NCBI GenBank assembly: GCA_016937575.1
Contig: JAFHKN010000002.1
Location: forward strand, 2,790,001 to 2,854,000
Origin: Roseomonas aeriglobus
GTDB lineage: Bacteria > Pseudomonadota > Alphaproteobacteria > Sphingomonadales > Sphingomonadaceae
DNA: 64,000 bases
Reading direction: 5' to 3'
How positions within the stretch are numbered: the stretch's first letter is position 1; every line of letters begins with the position of its first letter. Both the position numbers and the translations under genes were made by a program. The notes beneath the pieces were generated by a model. The model was given only the letters and a program-made list of their open reading frames with translations. It was not told the origin of the DNA and did no database searches. This document shows positions 50,397-58,484 of the stretch, piece after piece.

Positions 50397-51116
50397 CTAA
50401 ACGTTCTGGCGGCTTCCGCGGGTACGCCGCCGGCGCGGTGTTTCGGAATCGGCAATGGCACCCGACCCGCCAGCTCCCGACTTGGATTTCAGGGTACTGA
50501 CCCGCGCTTGTTGGATCAGGCCCATGATCTGGAGCCGGATGAGACGCCGCAGATAAGCGATGCCCTCCTCCGCGACCGGATTGTCTCCGCCGATCCACCA
50601 TCGCGCCGTTGCCGAAAAGATCAGGAAAAAGTGTTGCGCAACGACATCGGTGGTCTCGGGAGGGCGAATTTCGCCACGATTGATCGCATCCTCGACCATG
50701 AACTCCAGTTGCCGGGCGATGGAGCGGCGGGTCCGCGTGTATTCCTCCCCGTGCATTCCGCCGGAATAATAGTTGATCTGAAGGAAGATGCGGGCGAGTC
50801 GGGGATTGTCCGCCCAGTCCCGATAGAAGGGCGTGAAAAAGGTGAGTATCCGTTCCTCGAACGGGATTTCGCGCGAACGCGTGACGTCGATCGCGGCCTC
50901 CATCGTGCTGACGGTGATTTCGTTGAAGACCAGCAACGTGAGATCGCGCTTGTCCGCCGCGTAGAGCGACAAGGTGCCGAGCGCGACATGCGCTTCGCGT
51001 GCCACATCACGCAGCGTCGTCGCGTCATAACCATATTCGGAGAACAGCTTCAGCGCGGCCAGCCTGATACGCTCGCGCTTCTCTGCCTTGTTCCGTTCCC
51101 GAACGCGCACCACCAT
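50397..51116 (-). CDS. TetR-family transcriptional regulator
   Basis: A 239-aa TetR-type repressor. The HTH spans residues 13-58 (KRERIRLAALKLFSEYGYDA then TTLRDVAREAHVALGTLSLY). The C-terminal ligand domain starts around LLVFNEITVSTMEAA and includes FFLIFSATARWWIGGD near residue 185. The tail is basic (RRRRTRGSRQNV). ATG 51116 follows GGGGGG; an ATG at 51137 is also possible. It is the last gene of the upper operon and the only TetR in the window. It is therefore the best candidate for the ATGGAC-NN-GTCCAT operators, giving feedback control. Confidence 0.9.
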   Translation of the reverse strand: MVVRVRERNKAEKRERIRLAALKLFSEYGYDATTLRDVAREAHVALGTLSLYAADKRDLTLLVFNEITVSTMEAAIDVTRSREIPFEERILTFFTPFYRDWADNPRLARIFLQINYYSGGMHGEEYTRTRRSIARQLEFMVEDAINRGEIRPPETTDVVAQHFFLIFSATARWWIGGDNPVAEEGIAYLRRLIRLQIMGLIQQARVSTLKSKSGAGGSGAIADSETPRRRRTRGSRQNV

Positions 51117-51223
51117 CCGGCCCCCCGTCGCCTGCATGGTTCGCGTTATCACACCTTTCGCGCGGTTTCGACCACGGGAAAGGCGCTGGTGCCGACAGGC
51201 TTGCGAACTAAACGCAACGATCA

Positions 51224-52591
51224 TCACGTCGACTGGGCGCGCGCCTTCTCCTCGCGACGGCGCGTGGCACGGACGAACGCGGCAGCGACAAACGCAGCGA
51301 TCAGCGGACTGAGCGCGAGACCCGCATAGATGCGCGATGTGCTCATGCCGCCCGCCAGGACGATCCCGACCAGCAACGGCGAGATCACTTGGCCGAAGCG
51401 CGCAGCCGAGGTTCCCCAACCGATCCCCGTAGAGCGCACCCGAACTGGAAACAGCTGCGCTGCCAGCGCCTGCGCTCCGGACGCGCCTATTCCTATGAAT
51501 GCGCCAACCAGGCCGGCCACGACAATCGTGGCCGCGAAATTGCTCGCGGTGAATCCAAGGCACCAGATCGAGAGCGCGTCGAAGAACAACGCAGGTACGA
51601 TCGTGCGCAGCGCACCGAAGCGGTCGACCAGCCACCCCGCGATCAGCATGGCGGCAACACAGCCGACATTGAACGCCGCCTGCGAAAATGCGGCCTGTGA
51701 TATCGAGAAGCCACTCTCCGCAAGGATCGAGGGAAACCAGACGACCATGATCTTGGTGGTCGCTGACACGAACAGGTTGAGCAGGCAGAGCAAGATCGTG
51801 AGCGGTGCCAGCCCTCCTTCGAAAACCGACCAAAGCGATTGGCGGGGTCGAGGATGTGACGAGACCGCAGCGCGCGATACATCCGCAGCAGCGGGATCCA
51901 GGCCCAGCTTCACGAGCAAGCGGTCGAGCCGTTCGCGGTGGGTGCCTGCTTCGATCAGGAAGCGAGGCGATTCCGGCAGCAGCAACAGGATGAGCACGAT
52001 CACGAGAGCACCGAGCGCCGCGCCCATGTAGAGAACGAGCCGCCAGTCGTGCTGCTGGAGAATGACCGCGGCCATCACCCCCCCCAGAGCTGCGCCCGCC
52101 GGATAGCCGGCGTAAACGACTGAGACCATCGTTCCGCGCAGCCGGGTGGGCGCATATTCCGACGTCAATGCCAGCGCGGATGCGAACACTCCGGCAAGCC
52201 CGATGCCCGCCAGAAACCGCGTGGCCAGCAGCAGCCCGAACGACGGAACGAGCGCCGTCAGCAGGGTAAATACCGTCATCGTCGAGACACTGAGGATGAT
52301 CGCCGGTCTGCGTCCGAAGCGGTCGCCGAACGGTCCGAATGCCAGCGCTCCGATGGTGGCGCCTACTTGGGTCAGCGAAAAGATGAGGCCCATCGCTGCC
52401 GTGCTCAAACCGAGCTCCGCGCTCATAAGGGGGGCGACGACCCCGATCGATTGATTGTCGATCCCGTCGAGCATTGTCACCAGCGCGCACAGCACGAACA
52501 CGCGAATTTGGATCGCCCGCAGGCGGCCCTGGTCGAGCGCGGCTATTGCCGAATGTTCGGTACCGGAAGGGGCTCCGCCAGGCATGATCAT
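51224..52591 (-). CDS. MFS transporter, aromatic acid/H+ symporter type
   Basis: A 455-aa, 12-helix major facilitator of the AAHS branch (PcaK/BenK-like). The signatures are LDGIDNQSIGVVAPLMSAEL in helix 1, GPFGDRFGRRPAI (motif A) near residue 82, and LLLPESPRFLI before the central loop. The D-G-x-D in helix 1 is conserved in aromatic-acid carriers. GGAGAAAG precedes ATG 52591. It probably imports the acidic growth substrate across the inner membrane, after the TonB receptor. Confidence 0.9.
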   Translation of the reverse strand: MIMPGGAPSGTEHSAIAALDQGRLRAIQIRVFVLCALVTMLDGIDNQSIGVVAPLMSAELGLSTAAMGLIFSLTQVGATIGALAFGPFGDRFGRRPAIILSVSTMTVFTLLTALVPSFGLLLATRFLAGIGLAGVFASALALTSEYAPTRLRGTMVSVVYAGYPAGAALGGVMAAVILQQHDWRLVLYMGAALGALVIVLILLLLPESPRFLIEAGTHRERLDRLLVKLGLDPAAADVSRAAVSSHPRPRQSLWSVFEGGLAPLTILLCLLNLFVSATTKIMVVWFPSILAESGFSISQAAFSQAAFNVGCVAAMLIAGWLVDRFGALRTIVPALFFDALSIWCLGFTASNFAATIVVAGLVGAFIGIGASGAQALAAQLFPVRVRSTGIGWGTSAARFGQVISPLLVGIVLAGGMSTSRIYAGLALSPLIAAFVAAAFVRATRRREEKARAQST

Positions 52592-52638
52592 CTTTCTCCG
52601 CAGAAATAATACGTGTTCGCGCCGCCCCCTCCTGGGAC

Positions 52639-53085
52639 TCAGCTCGATTTGTGTGCTGCGGATTCGAACGACAGGACGATGCGGCGCTCCTGGATACGCC
52701 AGACCCGATCCGGTCCGCGCCGATAGATATCGTGTGCGTCGGCCAGAGCGATCGGTTCGGCGGGCGACAACTCCGGCCCGTTGGAGCGGAACAGGAGGAT
52801 GAAGCAGAGGCCGCGCGCCCGATCGGGTCCGTCGCCCCAGAAACGAAAGTTGGTGCAGACGTGGCGGACGCGGCGATTTCGCGCGGCCGCGCGCTCGCGG
52901 CCATAGGCATTGATCGCTTCGGACCCTTCGCAAGTGAAGTTGGGGGCAAGGAGGCGCCCATCCTCGGTGTAGAGTTCGGCCAGATCTTCGGAGCAGTTCA
53001 TGTCGAGCCGGTAGGCGTGCTCTGTGATCAGCGCCTCGAGTTCGGCGCGCAGCGCCGCGTCTTTGATGGGGACGCCGATAGTCAC
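52639..53085 (-). CDS. SnoaL-like/NTF2-fold protein
   Basis: A 148-aa NTF2-like protein of the group that includes dioxygenase beta subunits and small dehydratases. AYRLDMNCSEDLAELYTEDG and WRIQERRIVLSFES are typical of the fold. The GTG start at 53085 overlaps the hydratase-aldolase stop (GTGA). It could be an accessory lyase or isomerase in the upper pathway, or stabilise an oxygenase. The frame extends upstream without coding character. Confidence 0.72.
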   Translation of the reverse strand: MTIGVPIKDAALRAELEALITEHAYRLDMNCSEDLAELYTEDGRLLAPNFTCEGSEAINAYGRERAAARNRRVRHVCTNFRFWGDGPDRARGLCFILLFRSNGPELSPAEPIALADAHDIYRRGPDRVWRIQERRIVLSFESAAHKSS

Positions 53086-54077
53086 GATACCGCCTCCGCC
53101 GCTGCGGCCGCGCGACCGCCGGCGAATTCGTCCCGAAGCTGGCTCCAGCGCCGCCCGGCTTCGCGTGACGCCTCGGCATAGTCGTCGGGGAAAATGTCGT
53201 AAGGCGGGCGGATGGGACCGGGGTCGCAATAGCCTGCCTCCGCAATCCGCGTCTTTTCCATCTGGGTGTTATAGCTGGCGAACAGCTCCGGATTTCCCAG
53301 CATCGGGGCAAGCGGCGCGATGCTCCATGCGATCCGTTCGTCGATATGCTTGGTCTGATCAGCATCGCCGGCCAGGATCGCGTCGATCAGCGCTCTCGAT
53401 GGCTCCGGCCCCATACCCGCCGCAGTCGCCCAGCAGGAAGTGGTCGTGGCCGGCGAGATCGCCTGGAACTTGGCGGCGACCATGTCGCTCGGCATGAAGT
53501 GGATGCGGCCTTCGGTCGCGGCGATATTCTCGGCCAGGTTGGTCGGCTGGGACGATTTCACCGAGGTTACCGTCGGCGCCTCCTTCGCGATCCGCGCCCA
53601 AAACTCGGTGGGAAAGGAGAAGCGGAAGGCGCGCGCATTGGCATAGGCCATCACCGCGAGATCGGGAAACGCCTGCCCGACCTCGGCATAGAAGCGGACG
53701 GCCATATCGACAGTGCAAGGCTGCCACATCGGCAAGCCAAGCAAGGTACCGTCGGCACCCTGTTCGCGTGCGAACGCTAGCCGTTTATAGGCTTCGTGCC
53801 CCCCCATCGCGGTCGCCCCAACGAACAGCGGAATGCGCTTGCCGACAGTCTGAGCGACGGTGGCGACGAAGCTGCGATAGTCCTCATTCGATATGGTCGC
53901 GCATTCGCCCGTGGTACCCAGGACGATCAGGCCGTTCGCCCCATCGTCGATCAGCGCGCGGATCAGCCGCTCGGTTTCGTCCAGCGCGACGGTGTCGGTG
54001 GCGTCGATCGCCTGCGCACCGGCGCGCGCCGGCGTCGGGATGATGGCGTAAAGTCCCTTGAAATCCTGCGCCTGCAT
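53082..54077 (-). CDS. DapA-family hydratase-aldolase (NahE-like)
   Basis: A 331-aa class I aldolase of the DHDPS family. Schiff-base Lys174 lies in TVTSVKSSQ, the assisting Tyr145 in VMAYANARAF, and GTTGECATI near residues 54-62. The sequence resembles trans-o-hydroxybenzylidenepyruvate hydratase-aldolase (NahE/PhnE type) more than lysine-pathway DapA, for example DETERLIRALIDDGANGL and LGLPMWQPCTVDMAVRFY. That enzyme splits the extradiol cleavage product into pyruvate and an aromatic aldehyde. AGGAG lies upstream of ATG 54077; GTG 54095 overlaps the previous stop and is the alternative. Confidence 0.85.
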   Translation of the reverse strand: MQAQDFKGLYAIIPTPARAGAQAIDATDTVALDETERLIRALIDDGANGLIVLGTTGECATISNEDYRSFVATVAQTVGKRIPLFVGATAMGGHEAYKRLAFAREQGADGTLLGLPMWQPCTVDMAVRFYAEVGQAFPDLAVMAYANARAFRFSFPTEFWARIAKEAPTVTSVKSSQPTNLAENIAATEGRIHFMPSDMVAAKFQAISPATTTSCWATAAGMGPEPSRALIDAILAGDADQTKHIDERIAWSIAPLAPMLGNPELFASYNTQMEKTRIAEAGYCDPGPIRPPYDIFPDDYAEASREAGRRWSQLRDEFAGGRAAAAAEAVS

Positions 54078-54091
54078 CAAAACTGCTCTCC

Positions 54092-55297
54092 TCAATCCCT
54101 CACCGGTACTTGGTGCGACATGACGACCTCGCGTCCTTCGCGTGCCGACCGCAGAATCGCCTCGCTCACTTCCATTGTCGCGCGCCCCCAGGCGCCGTCG
54201 TGCAGGATCGGGCGCAGTCCGGCGAAGGCATCGAACATCTCGTCGATGACGCCGCTCTTGTCCGGAAAGACACGCGGCGGATCGAGCGGATGCTCGACCG
54301 CGCCATGCTTGCCGTAATGAATGACGCCGCGTGCCGACTGGCGCAGATCACCGTCCGGCCCGCTGACGATCGTCACGCCAAAATGGGGGTGGTTCCATTC
54401 GTCCTGGGGAGGAACGGTGAGGCGCCGGTCTCCCCCGAAACCGCCCGCCGCCTTGGCCGCCGCTTCGGAGCCAGCGCCCGCGATATCCTCCAGCGCCATG
54501 CGCGAGGCGGCGTGCCGTTCGGGCCGTTTGGGCTCACCGAGTTCGCCGACCCAATAATGGAACTCGTCGGTGTCGAAATAGTCGTAGCCGCTGTACACGA
54601 GTGATGCGGCGCTGCCGTTCTCGAACTGGAGGAAGGTGACGTGGGCACCCTCGGTCGGTCGGTCGGGATCGAGTGTCCATGCCATCGAACGTACGCTGCG
54701 GACCATGCCGCCCCCGAGCAGCCGCGCCACGTCCACCTGATGCGGAACCTGATTGTAGATGATGCCGCCGCCCGCGTCGGTGCGCAGTTCCTCGGGCCGG
54801 CGGGGCCGGTAGAGGAAATTGCCGTAGTTCCACGAATTGATCATCGAAACCGGCCCGATTGCGCCTTCGCGGATCAAAGCGCGCATCTTGAGGACTGGTG
54901 CGTCGAAGGCATGCGTATGGCCGACGAGCAAGTGGACGCCGTTCGCGTCCGCGGCCGCGATGATGGCGCCGCACTCCTCCAGCGTGAGCGCCATCGGCTT
55001 CTCGATGATGATGTGTTTTCCCGCGCGCGCAGCCAACGCCGCATGATCGCGGTGCATCTGATGGGGCGTGGCGATGTAGACCACGTCGACCTCAGGATCG
55101 GCGCACAACGCCTCCGCCGTGGCATGGGTGCGCTCACCGAATTCGGCGGCGAAGGCGTGGCGCGCCTCCTCCCGCGGGTCGGCGGCGGCGGTGATCGCGA
55201 CATGCGGATGGCTGAGGAAGCTCGGCATCATCTGCTTGGCCGCGCCGCCCAGGCCGATGATGCCCAGCCGCATCGTCGGCATCGCCCGATCGTTCAC
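54092..55297 (-). CDS. Gfo/Idh/MocA-family oxidoreductase, 4,5-dihydroxyphthalate dehydrogenase-like
   Basis: A 401-aa NAD(P)-dependent oxidoreductase. It has the Rossmann motif LGIIGLGGAAKQM (residues 10-22), VYIATPHQMHRDHAALAARA and the EKPMAL motif with the catalytic Lys. The C-terminal sheet domain contains GGGIIYNQVPHQVDVARLL. The adjacent decarboxylase suggests the Pht4 branch, which oxidises phthalate cis-dihydrodiols in place of a short-chain dehydrogenase. GTG 55297 overlaps the preceding stop (GTGA); ATG 55282 is an alternative. No SDR-type diol dehydrogenase is present, so this gene is the likely diol dehydrogenase of the pathway. Confidence 0.82.
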   Translation of the reverse strand: MNDRAMPTMRLGIIGLGGAAKQMMPSFLSHPHVAITAAADPREEARHAFAAEFGERTHATAEALCADPEVDVVYIATPHQMHRDHAALAARAGKHIIIEKPMALTLEECGAIIAAADANGVHLLVGHTHAFDAPVLKMRALIREGAIGPVSMINSWNYGNFLYRPRRPEELRTDAGGGIIYNQVPHQVDVARLLGGGMVRSVRSMAWTLDPDRPTEGAHVTFLQFENGSAASLVYSGYDYFDTDEFHYWVGELGEPKRPERHAASRMALEDIAGAGSEAAAKAAGGFGGDRRLTVPPQDEWNHPHFGVTIVSGPDGDLRQSARGVIHYGKHGAVEHPLDPPRVFPDKSGVIDEMFDAFAGLRPILHDGAWGRATMEVSEAILRSAREGREVVMSHQVPVRD

Positions 55298-56283
55298 AGG
55301 CGGATTCCGGCGCTTGCCTGGACGTTGGGCGCGAAGAGTTCTTCGATCTCCACGCGGCGTGGCGCCAGCCCCTGCTCGTGGAGGAAGGCGCACAGCGCCT
55401 CGATCGTGGGCCGGTTGGGCTCGATGCCATAGGGCCAGAAATCATCGCCAAAGATATCGCGGATCGAACGGACATATTGCCCGATCCATGGCAACGAAAT
55501 GGGTAGCGGCTCATCGATCGACAGCTCGGCGAGGCAGTTCGCCTTGCTCTGTTCAAACGCATGTTGGAGGCTGACCGCGACCCAGGGATCGCGTTCCCAC
55601 ACGTCGCGACGAATGACGACGGTGTGCATGATCGGAAAAACGCGTGTCTTGGCGAAATAGGCGCGCTCGACGCCGGGCACGTCGGCGAAGAGATGGCGGA
55701 TCCGTCGATCACCGGCGAGCAGCGCCGGCGGCGCCTGCGGCGCGATCAGCGCGTCGATGGTGCCGTCGGCGAGCATCTCGTTCAGCGCCCGCCCTTCTTC
55801 ATGCTCGATCGTGACGCCGTCGATCCGCACTTCGGTGAGCGGGCGGCGGCCTGCCGCTTGAAGCCCGCCGGTGATCCAGTGGATGTCTTGCGGCTGGACG
55901 CCATATTCGTGCATCAGTGCACCCCGGGCCCAGACGGCCGCGGTCATCGAATATTCGGGCACGCCCACCCGCCGTCCCTTCAGGTCGGCGGGCGCGGCGA
56001 TGCCGGCGGCCGCGTTCACGTAAATCGCGCCGTGGCGGAACGTGCGCGAAGGAAAGACCGGGATCGCGACGAACGGGGCGTTGCCCTGTGCGACACGCAG
56101 TACATAAGTCGAAAACGACATCTCGCCGCAGGCAAATTCGCCGCGCAGCACCCGATTGAACGCCTGCACCGGCGACATCGGAATAAAGTGCAGGTCAATT
56201 CCCTCTGGTACGACCGTGCCATGATATAGAGCGCGGACTCGGTCCGACAGGTGGCCCGCATAGCTAAGCGAGAGTTTTGCCAC
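55294..56283 (-). CDS. 4,5-dihydroxyphthalate decarboxylase-like protein
   Basis: A 329-aa protein of the Pht5/OphC-type decarboxylase family, which has a periplasmic-binding-protein (NMT1-like) fold without a signal peptide. Recognisable parts are VPEGIDLHFIPMSPVQAFNR, GEFACGEMSFSTYVLR, IPVFPSRTFRHGAIYVN, LKGRRVGVPEYSMTAAVWAR and the C-terminal YVRSIRDIFGDDFWPYGIEP. The enzyme removes a carboxylate ortho to a hydroxylated ring position. It follows the Rieske beta-subunit gene by 8 bp and starts with GTG after GAGG. Confidence 0.88.
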   Translation of the reverse strand: MAKLSLSYAGHLSDRVRALYHGTVVPEGIDLHFIPMSPVQAFNRVLRGEFACGEMSFSTYVLRVAQGNAPFVAIPVFPSRTFRHGAIYVNAAAGIAAPADLKGRRVGVPEYSMTAAVWARGALMHEYGVQPQDIHWITGGLQAAGRRPLTEVRIDGVTIEHEEGRALNEMLADGTIDALIAPQAPPALLAGDRRIRHLFADVPGVERAYFAKTRVFPIMHTVVIRRDVWERDPWVAVSLQHAFEQSKANCLAELSIDEPLPISLPWIGQYVRSIRDIFGDDFWPYGIEPNRPTIEALCAFLHEQGLAPRRVEIEELFAPNVQASAGIRL

Positions 56284-56291
56284 GCGCCGCC

Positions 56292-56846
56292 TCAGAGAAA
56301 GATCGAGAGCGATTCGAGGCCGAGCACCGTGGCATCGAGGATGGCGGTGCGTCTGATGAGCCGCGTCGCGTTACCGCCGATACGGATTTCGTCGAAGCGT
56401 TCGGCTGTGAGAATCTGCGGATGCGCCGCGTCGCCACGATGGCAGAACACAACCAGGTTGCTGCGCGCCGCCACCAGTGCCGGGTCGCTGCCGTGCGGCG
56501 TCACGCGGATGTTGGAGACCATGCGCCGCGTGCGCGTCGCCGGGCTTTCCGACCAGGCATAGCGCGAACGAAGTCGCTTCACGCGCATTTCGATCGAGGC
56601 ATGATCCTCTTTCAAATAGAAAGCGGTGTCGCTGATACCCGTGCCGTCCCAATTCTCGCGGCCAGTCCGGACCGGCGCCGAATAGTCGATCGCCGGGTCG
56701 AGCAGTTCGAACCATTCGGCGAAGCGGCGGTCATCGAGATACTCGGCTTCCCTGTTGAGGAATTCCTCGCAAGCCTGCTGCAAGGCAAAGTCGACCCGCT
56801 GGCCGGCAGATCCAGCCGCGATATGGGCGGTCGCCGCTTCAGTCAT
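56292..56846 (-). CDS. Aromatic-ring-hydroxylating dioxygenase beta subunit
   Basis: A 184-aa NTF2-fold beta subunit of a Rieske dioxygenase. EEFLNREAEYLDDRRFAEWF, LLDPAIDYSAPV and the C-terminal RRTAILDATVLGLESLSIFL are family-typical. It gives the alpha3-beta3 hexamer structure and has no cofactor. The ATG overlaps the alpha-subunit stop by 8 bp (ATGACTGA), a very tight coupling matching 1:1 assembly. Confidence 0.92.
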   Translation of the reverse strand: MTEAATAHIAAGSAGQRVDFALQQACEEFLNREAEYLDDRRFAEWFELLDPAIDYSAPVRTGRENWDGTGISDTAFYLKEDHASIEMRVKRLRSRYAWSESPATRTRRMVSNIRVTPHGSDPALVAARSNLVVFCHRGDAAHPQILTAERFDEIRIGGNATRLIRRTAILDATVLGLESLSIFL

Positions 56847-58212
56847 GATCGCCGGCCTCGACCTTGGAGTTGGTCATGCGTTCGTACCAGGTCTTATGGA
56901 ATGTTCTCAGGCCGCCCTCGCCCGCATTTGTCGAGTTGGCGACGCCCGGCCCAACCCAGTCCGTCAGCGGCTTGCTGGTGCTCATGTCCCCCATTCCCAT
57001 CTGATAGTTGAAGCGCACCTTGTTGAGCTCGGCGAAAACAGTGCCGGCCGTGCGGGTGACGCCTGGCCAGACCGCGACATCGTCCTGCTCGAAGCTGCCT
57101 GAGGGGCTGAAACTGCTCATCCCCACTTGATAGGCGCGGCGCTTATACTCGGGAGACGCCTCTTTTGGCGCCAGCACCCAATTCCAAATCTCCATTTGGC
57201 CCGGCCCCTTGGGCTGCCAGACGCGCAGCGTGAGGAAACCTGCCTGCGGCTTCTGCGGGCTATCGCTCAGGCCGATATGAAGGAACGAGAAGTTCGGAAA
57301 CAACGTGCCGTTATGCAGCAGCGATCGCTTGGCCAGATCGAACTGGTCCTGGCTAAGCGCGCCGGCATGGAAATGACGGGTCACCTCCTCCGGGTAGGAA
57401 ATGAACGGCGCCTCGCCGGGGACCTGGCGGATGCTGATCGCGTGGCCGCTGCAATCATGAACATGGAGCCCGGTCCCTTCCCGCGGTGCCCCGGCAGCGG
57501 CGCTGTCGATGATGCCGGCTTCCAGCACCGATCGGTGAGTCATCTGGGTATGCGAGCTGTCGCCGCAGAAATTCTCCGCGCCCTGCTTCCAGTTCGCGTC
57601 GACCAGCCAGCGATGCGGCTCTCCCAGCACTTCCATCCCACCGTCGGACAGTGCGAACTGGATGTCGAAATACCATTTGTAATCGCCGAGATACTCTTCG
57701 AACGGCGCGGCATCCGGGTCGAGATTGGCGAAGATCAATCCCATGTAATTGGTGACGTGCGGCGCTGCGAACAGGCCCCATTCCTTGAGGGCCAGCGACG
57801 CATATCCCTGGCTGCGAACCGGCACGCCAATCAACTCGCCGCTGTTGCGATACGCCCAGCCATGGAACGGACAGACGAAACCCTTGGTATTGCCCGCCTG
57901 CACCCGGCACACCTGCGCACCACGGTGGCGGCACGCATTGAGCAATACGCGCAACTCGCCCTGTTCGTCGCGGATCAGGATGAACGGATCCTCGCCGATG
58001 TTGCGGGTGACGAAATCCCCCCGGTTCGGGATTTCAGTTTCATGCCCGATATACACCCAGGATTTTGCGAAGATGCGCCGCAGCTCGAGATCGTAGACAT
58101 CGCGATCGTGGAACACTGCGGCGGGGAGCAACCCCTTGCGCAGATCGTCCTCCATGCCTTCGATCGAAGCGGGAACGGCAAAAGCCTGCTCAGTCACACC
58201 CATACTCTCCAT
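56839..58212 (-). CDS. Aromatic-ring-hydroxylating dioxygenase alpha subunit (Rieske)
   Basis: A 457-aa catalytic subunit. The Rieske cluster ligands are Cys94-x-His96 and Cys114-x2-His117 (NACRHRGAQ, GFVCPFHGWAY). The mononuclear iron region NFCGDSSHTQMTH near residue 212 gives the bridging Asp and two His. The enzyme adds both atoms of oxygen to an aromatic ring to form a cis-dihydrodiol. It resembles the benzoate/naphthoate/PAH alpha-subunit group by length and beta partner. The substrate is unknown. The start is ATG 58212, or ATG 58203 which has GGAG close by. First gene of the upper operon, with an operator 150 bp upstream. Confidence 0.93.
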   Translation of the reverse strand: MESMGVTEQAFAVPASIEGMEDDLRKGLLPAAVFHDRDVYDLELRRIFAKSWVYIGHETEIPNRGDFVTRNIGEDPFILIRDEQGELRVLLNACRHRGAQVCRVQAGNTKGFVCPFHGWAYRNSGELIGVPVRSQGYASLALKEWGLFAAPHVTNYMGLIFANLDPDAAPFEEYLGDYKWYFDIQFALSDGGMEVLGEPHRWLVDANWKQGAENFCGDSSHTQMTHRSVLEAGIIDSAAAGAPREGTGLHVHDCSGHAISIRQVPGEAPFISYPEEVTRHFHAGALSQDQFDLAKRSLLHNGTLFPNFSFLHIGLSDSPQKPQAGFLTLRVWQPKGPGQMEIWNWVLAPKEASPEYKRRAYQVGMSSFSPSGSFEQDDVAVWPGVTRTAGTVFAELNKVRFNYQMGMGDMSTSKPLTDWVGPGVANSTNAGEGGLRTFHKTWYERMTNSKVEAGDHD

Positions 58213-58364
58213 CAGCGACCCCGCGGGTCGGCTTTGCCATAGCGCATCACGAATCTGAATCGGGCGGGCAGCCGCGCCCGCGCGATGCCGCATCAAATCC
58301 GGAAAAACGCTCCATCGACGATCGCGCTGAGAACCTCGTTCAAAGACCAACCGCATTCATCTTA

Positions 58365-58380
58365 AATGGACATGTCCATT
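58365..58380. promoter_or_regulatory. Perfect 16-bp operator palindrome, upper operon/MFS divergent promoter
   Basis: AATGGACATGTCCATT, perfectly symmetrical, in the 272-bp spacer between the dioxygenase operon (58212) and the divergent MFS gene (58485). It is the best copy of the ATGGAC-NN-GTCCAT motif also found at 48969, 48996, 50164 and 59974. It probably binds the TetR regulator and could control both directions. Confidence 0.8.
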
Positions 58381-58484
58381 AAATTAGGCGATGTCAAGGC
58401 GCATCCGCATGGCTTTCCATCAAATCGATACGTGCGTGTCAGGGCCGCAGACGGGCGTATCGAACAACGCGACGGAGGACGAGA

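Noticed and set aside
53082..54077. Lysine-biosynthesis dapA
   Set aside because: Sequence and context match the hydratase-aldolase branch: LGLPMWQP and AYANARAF, and it lies inside an aromatic operon.
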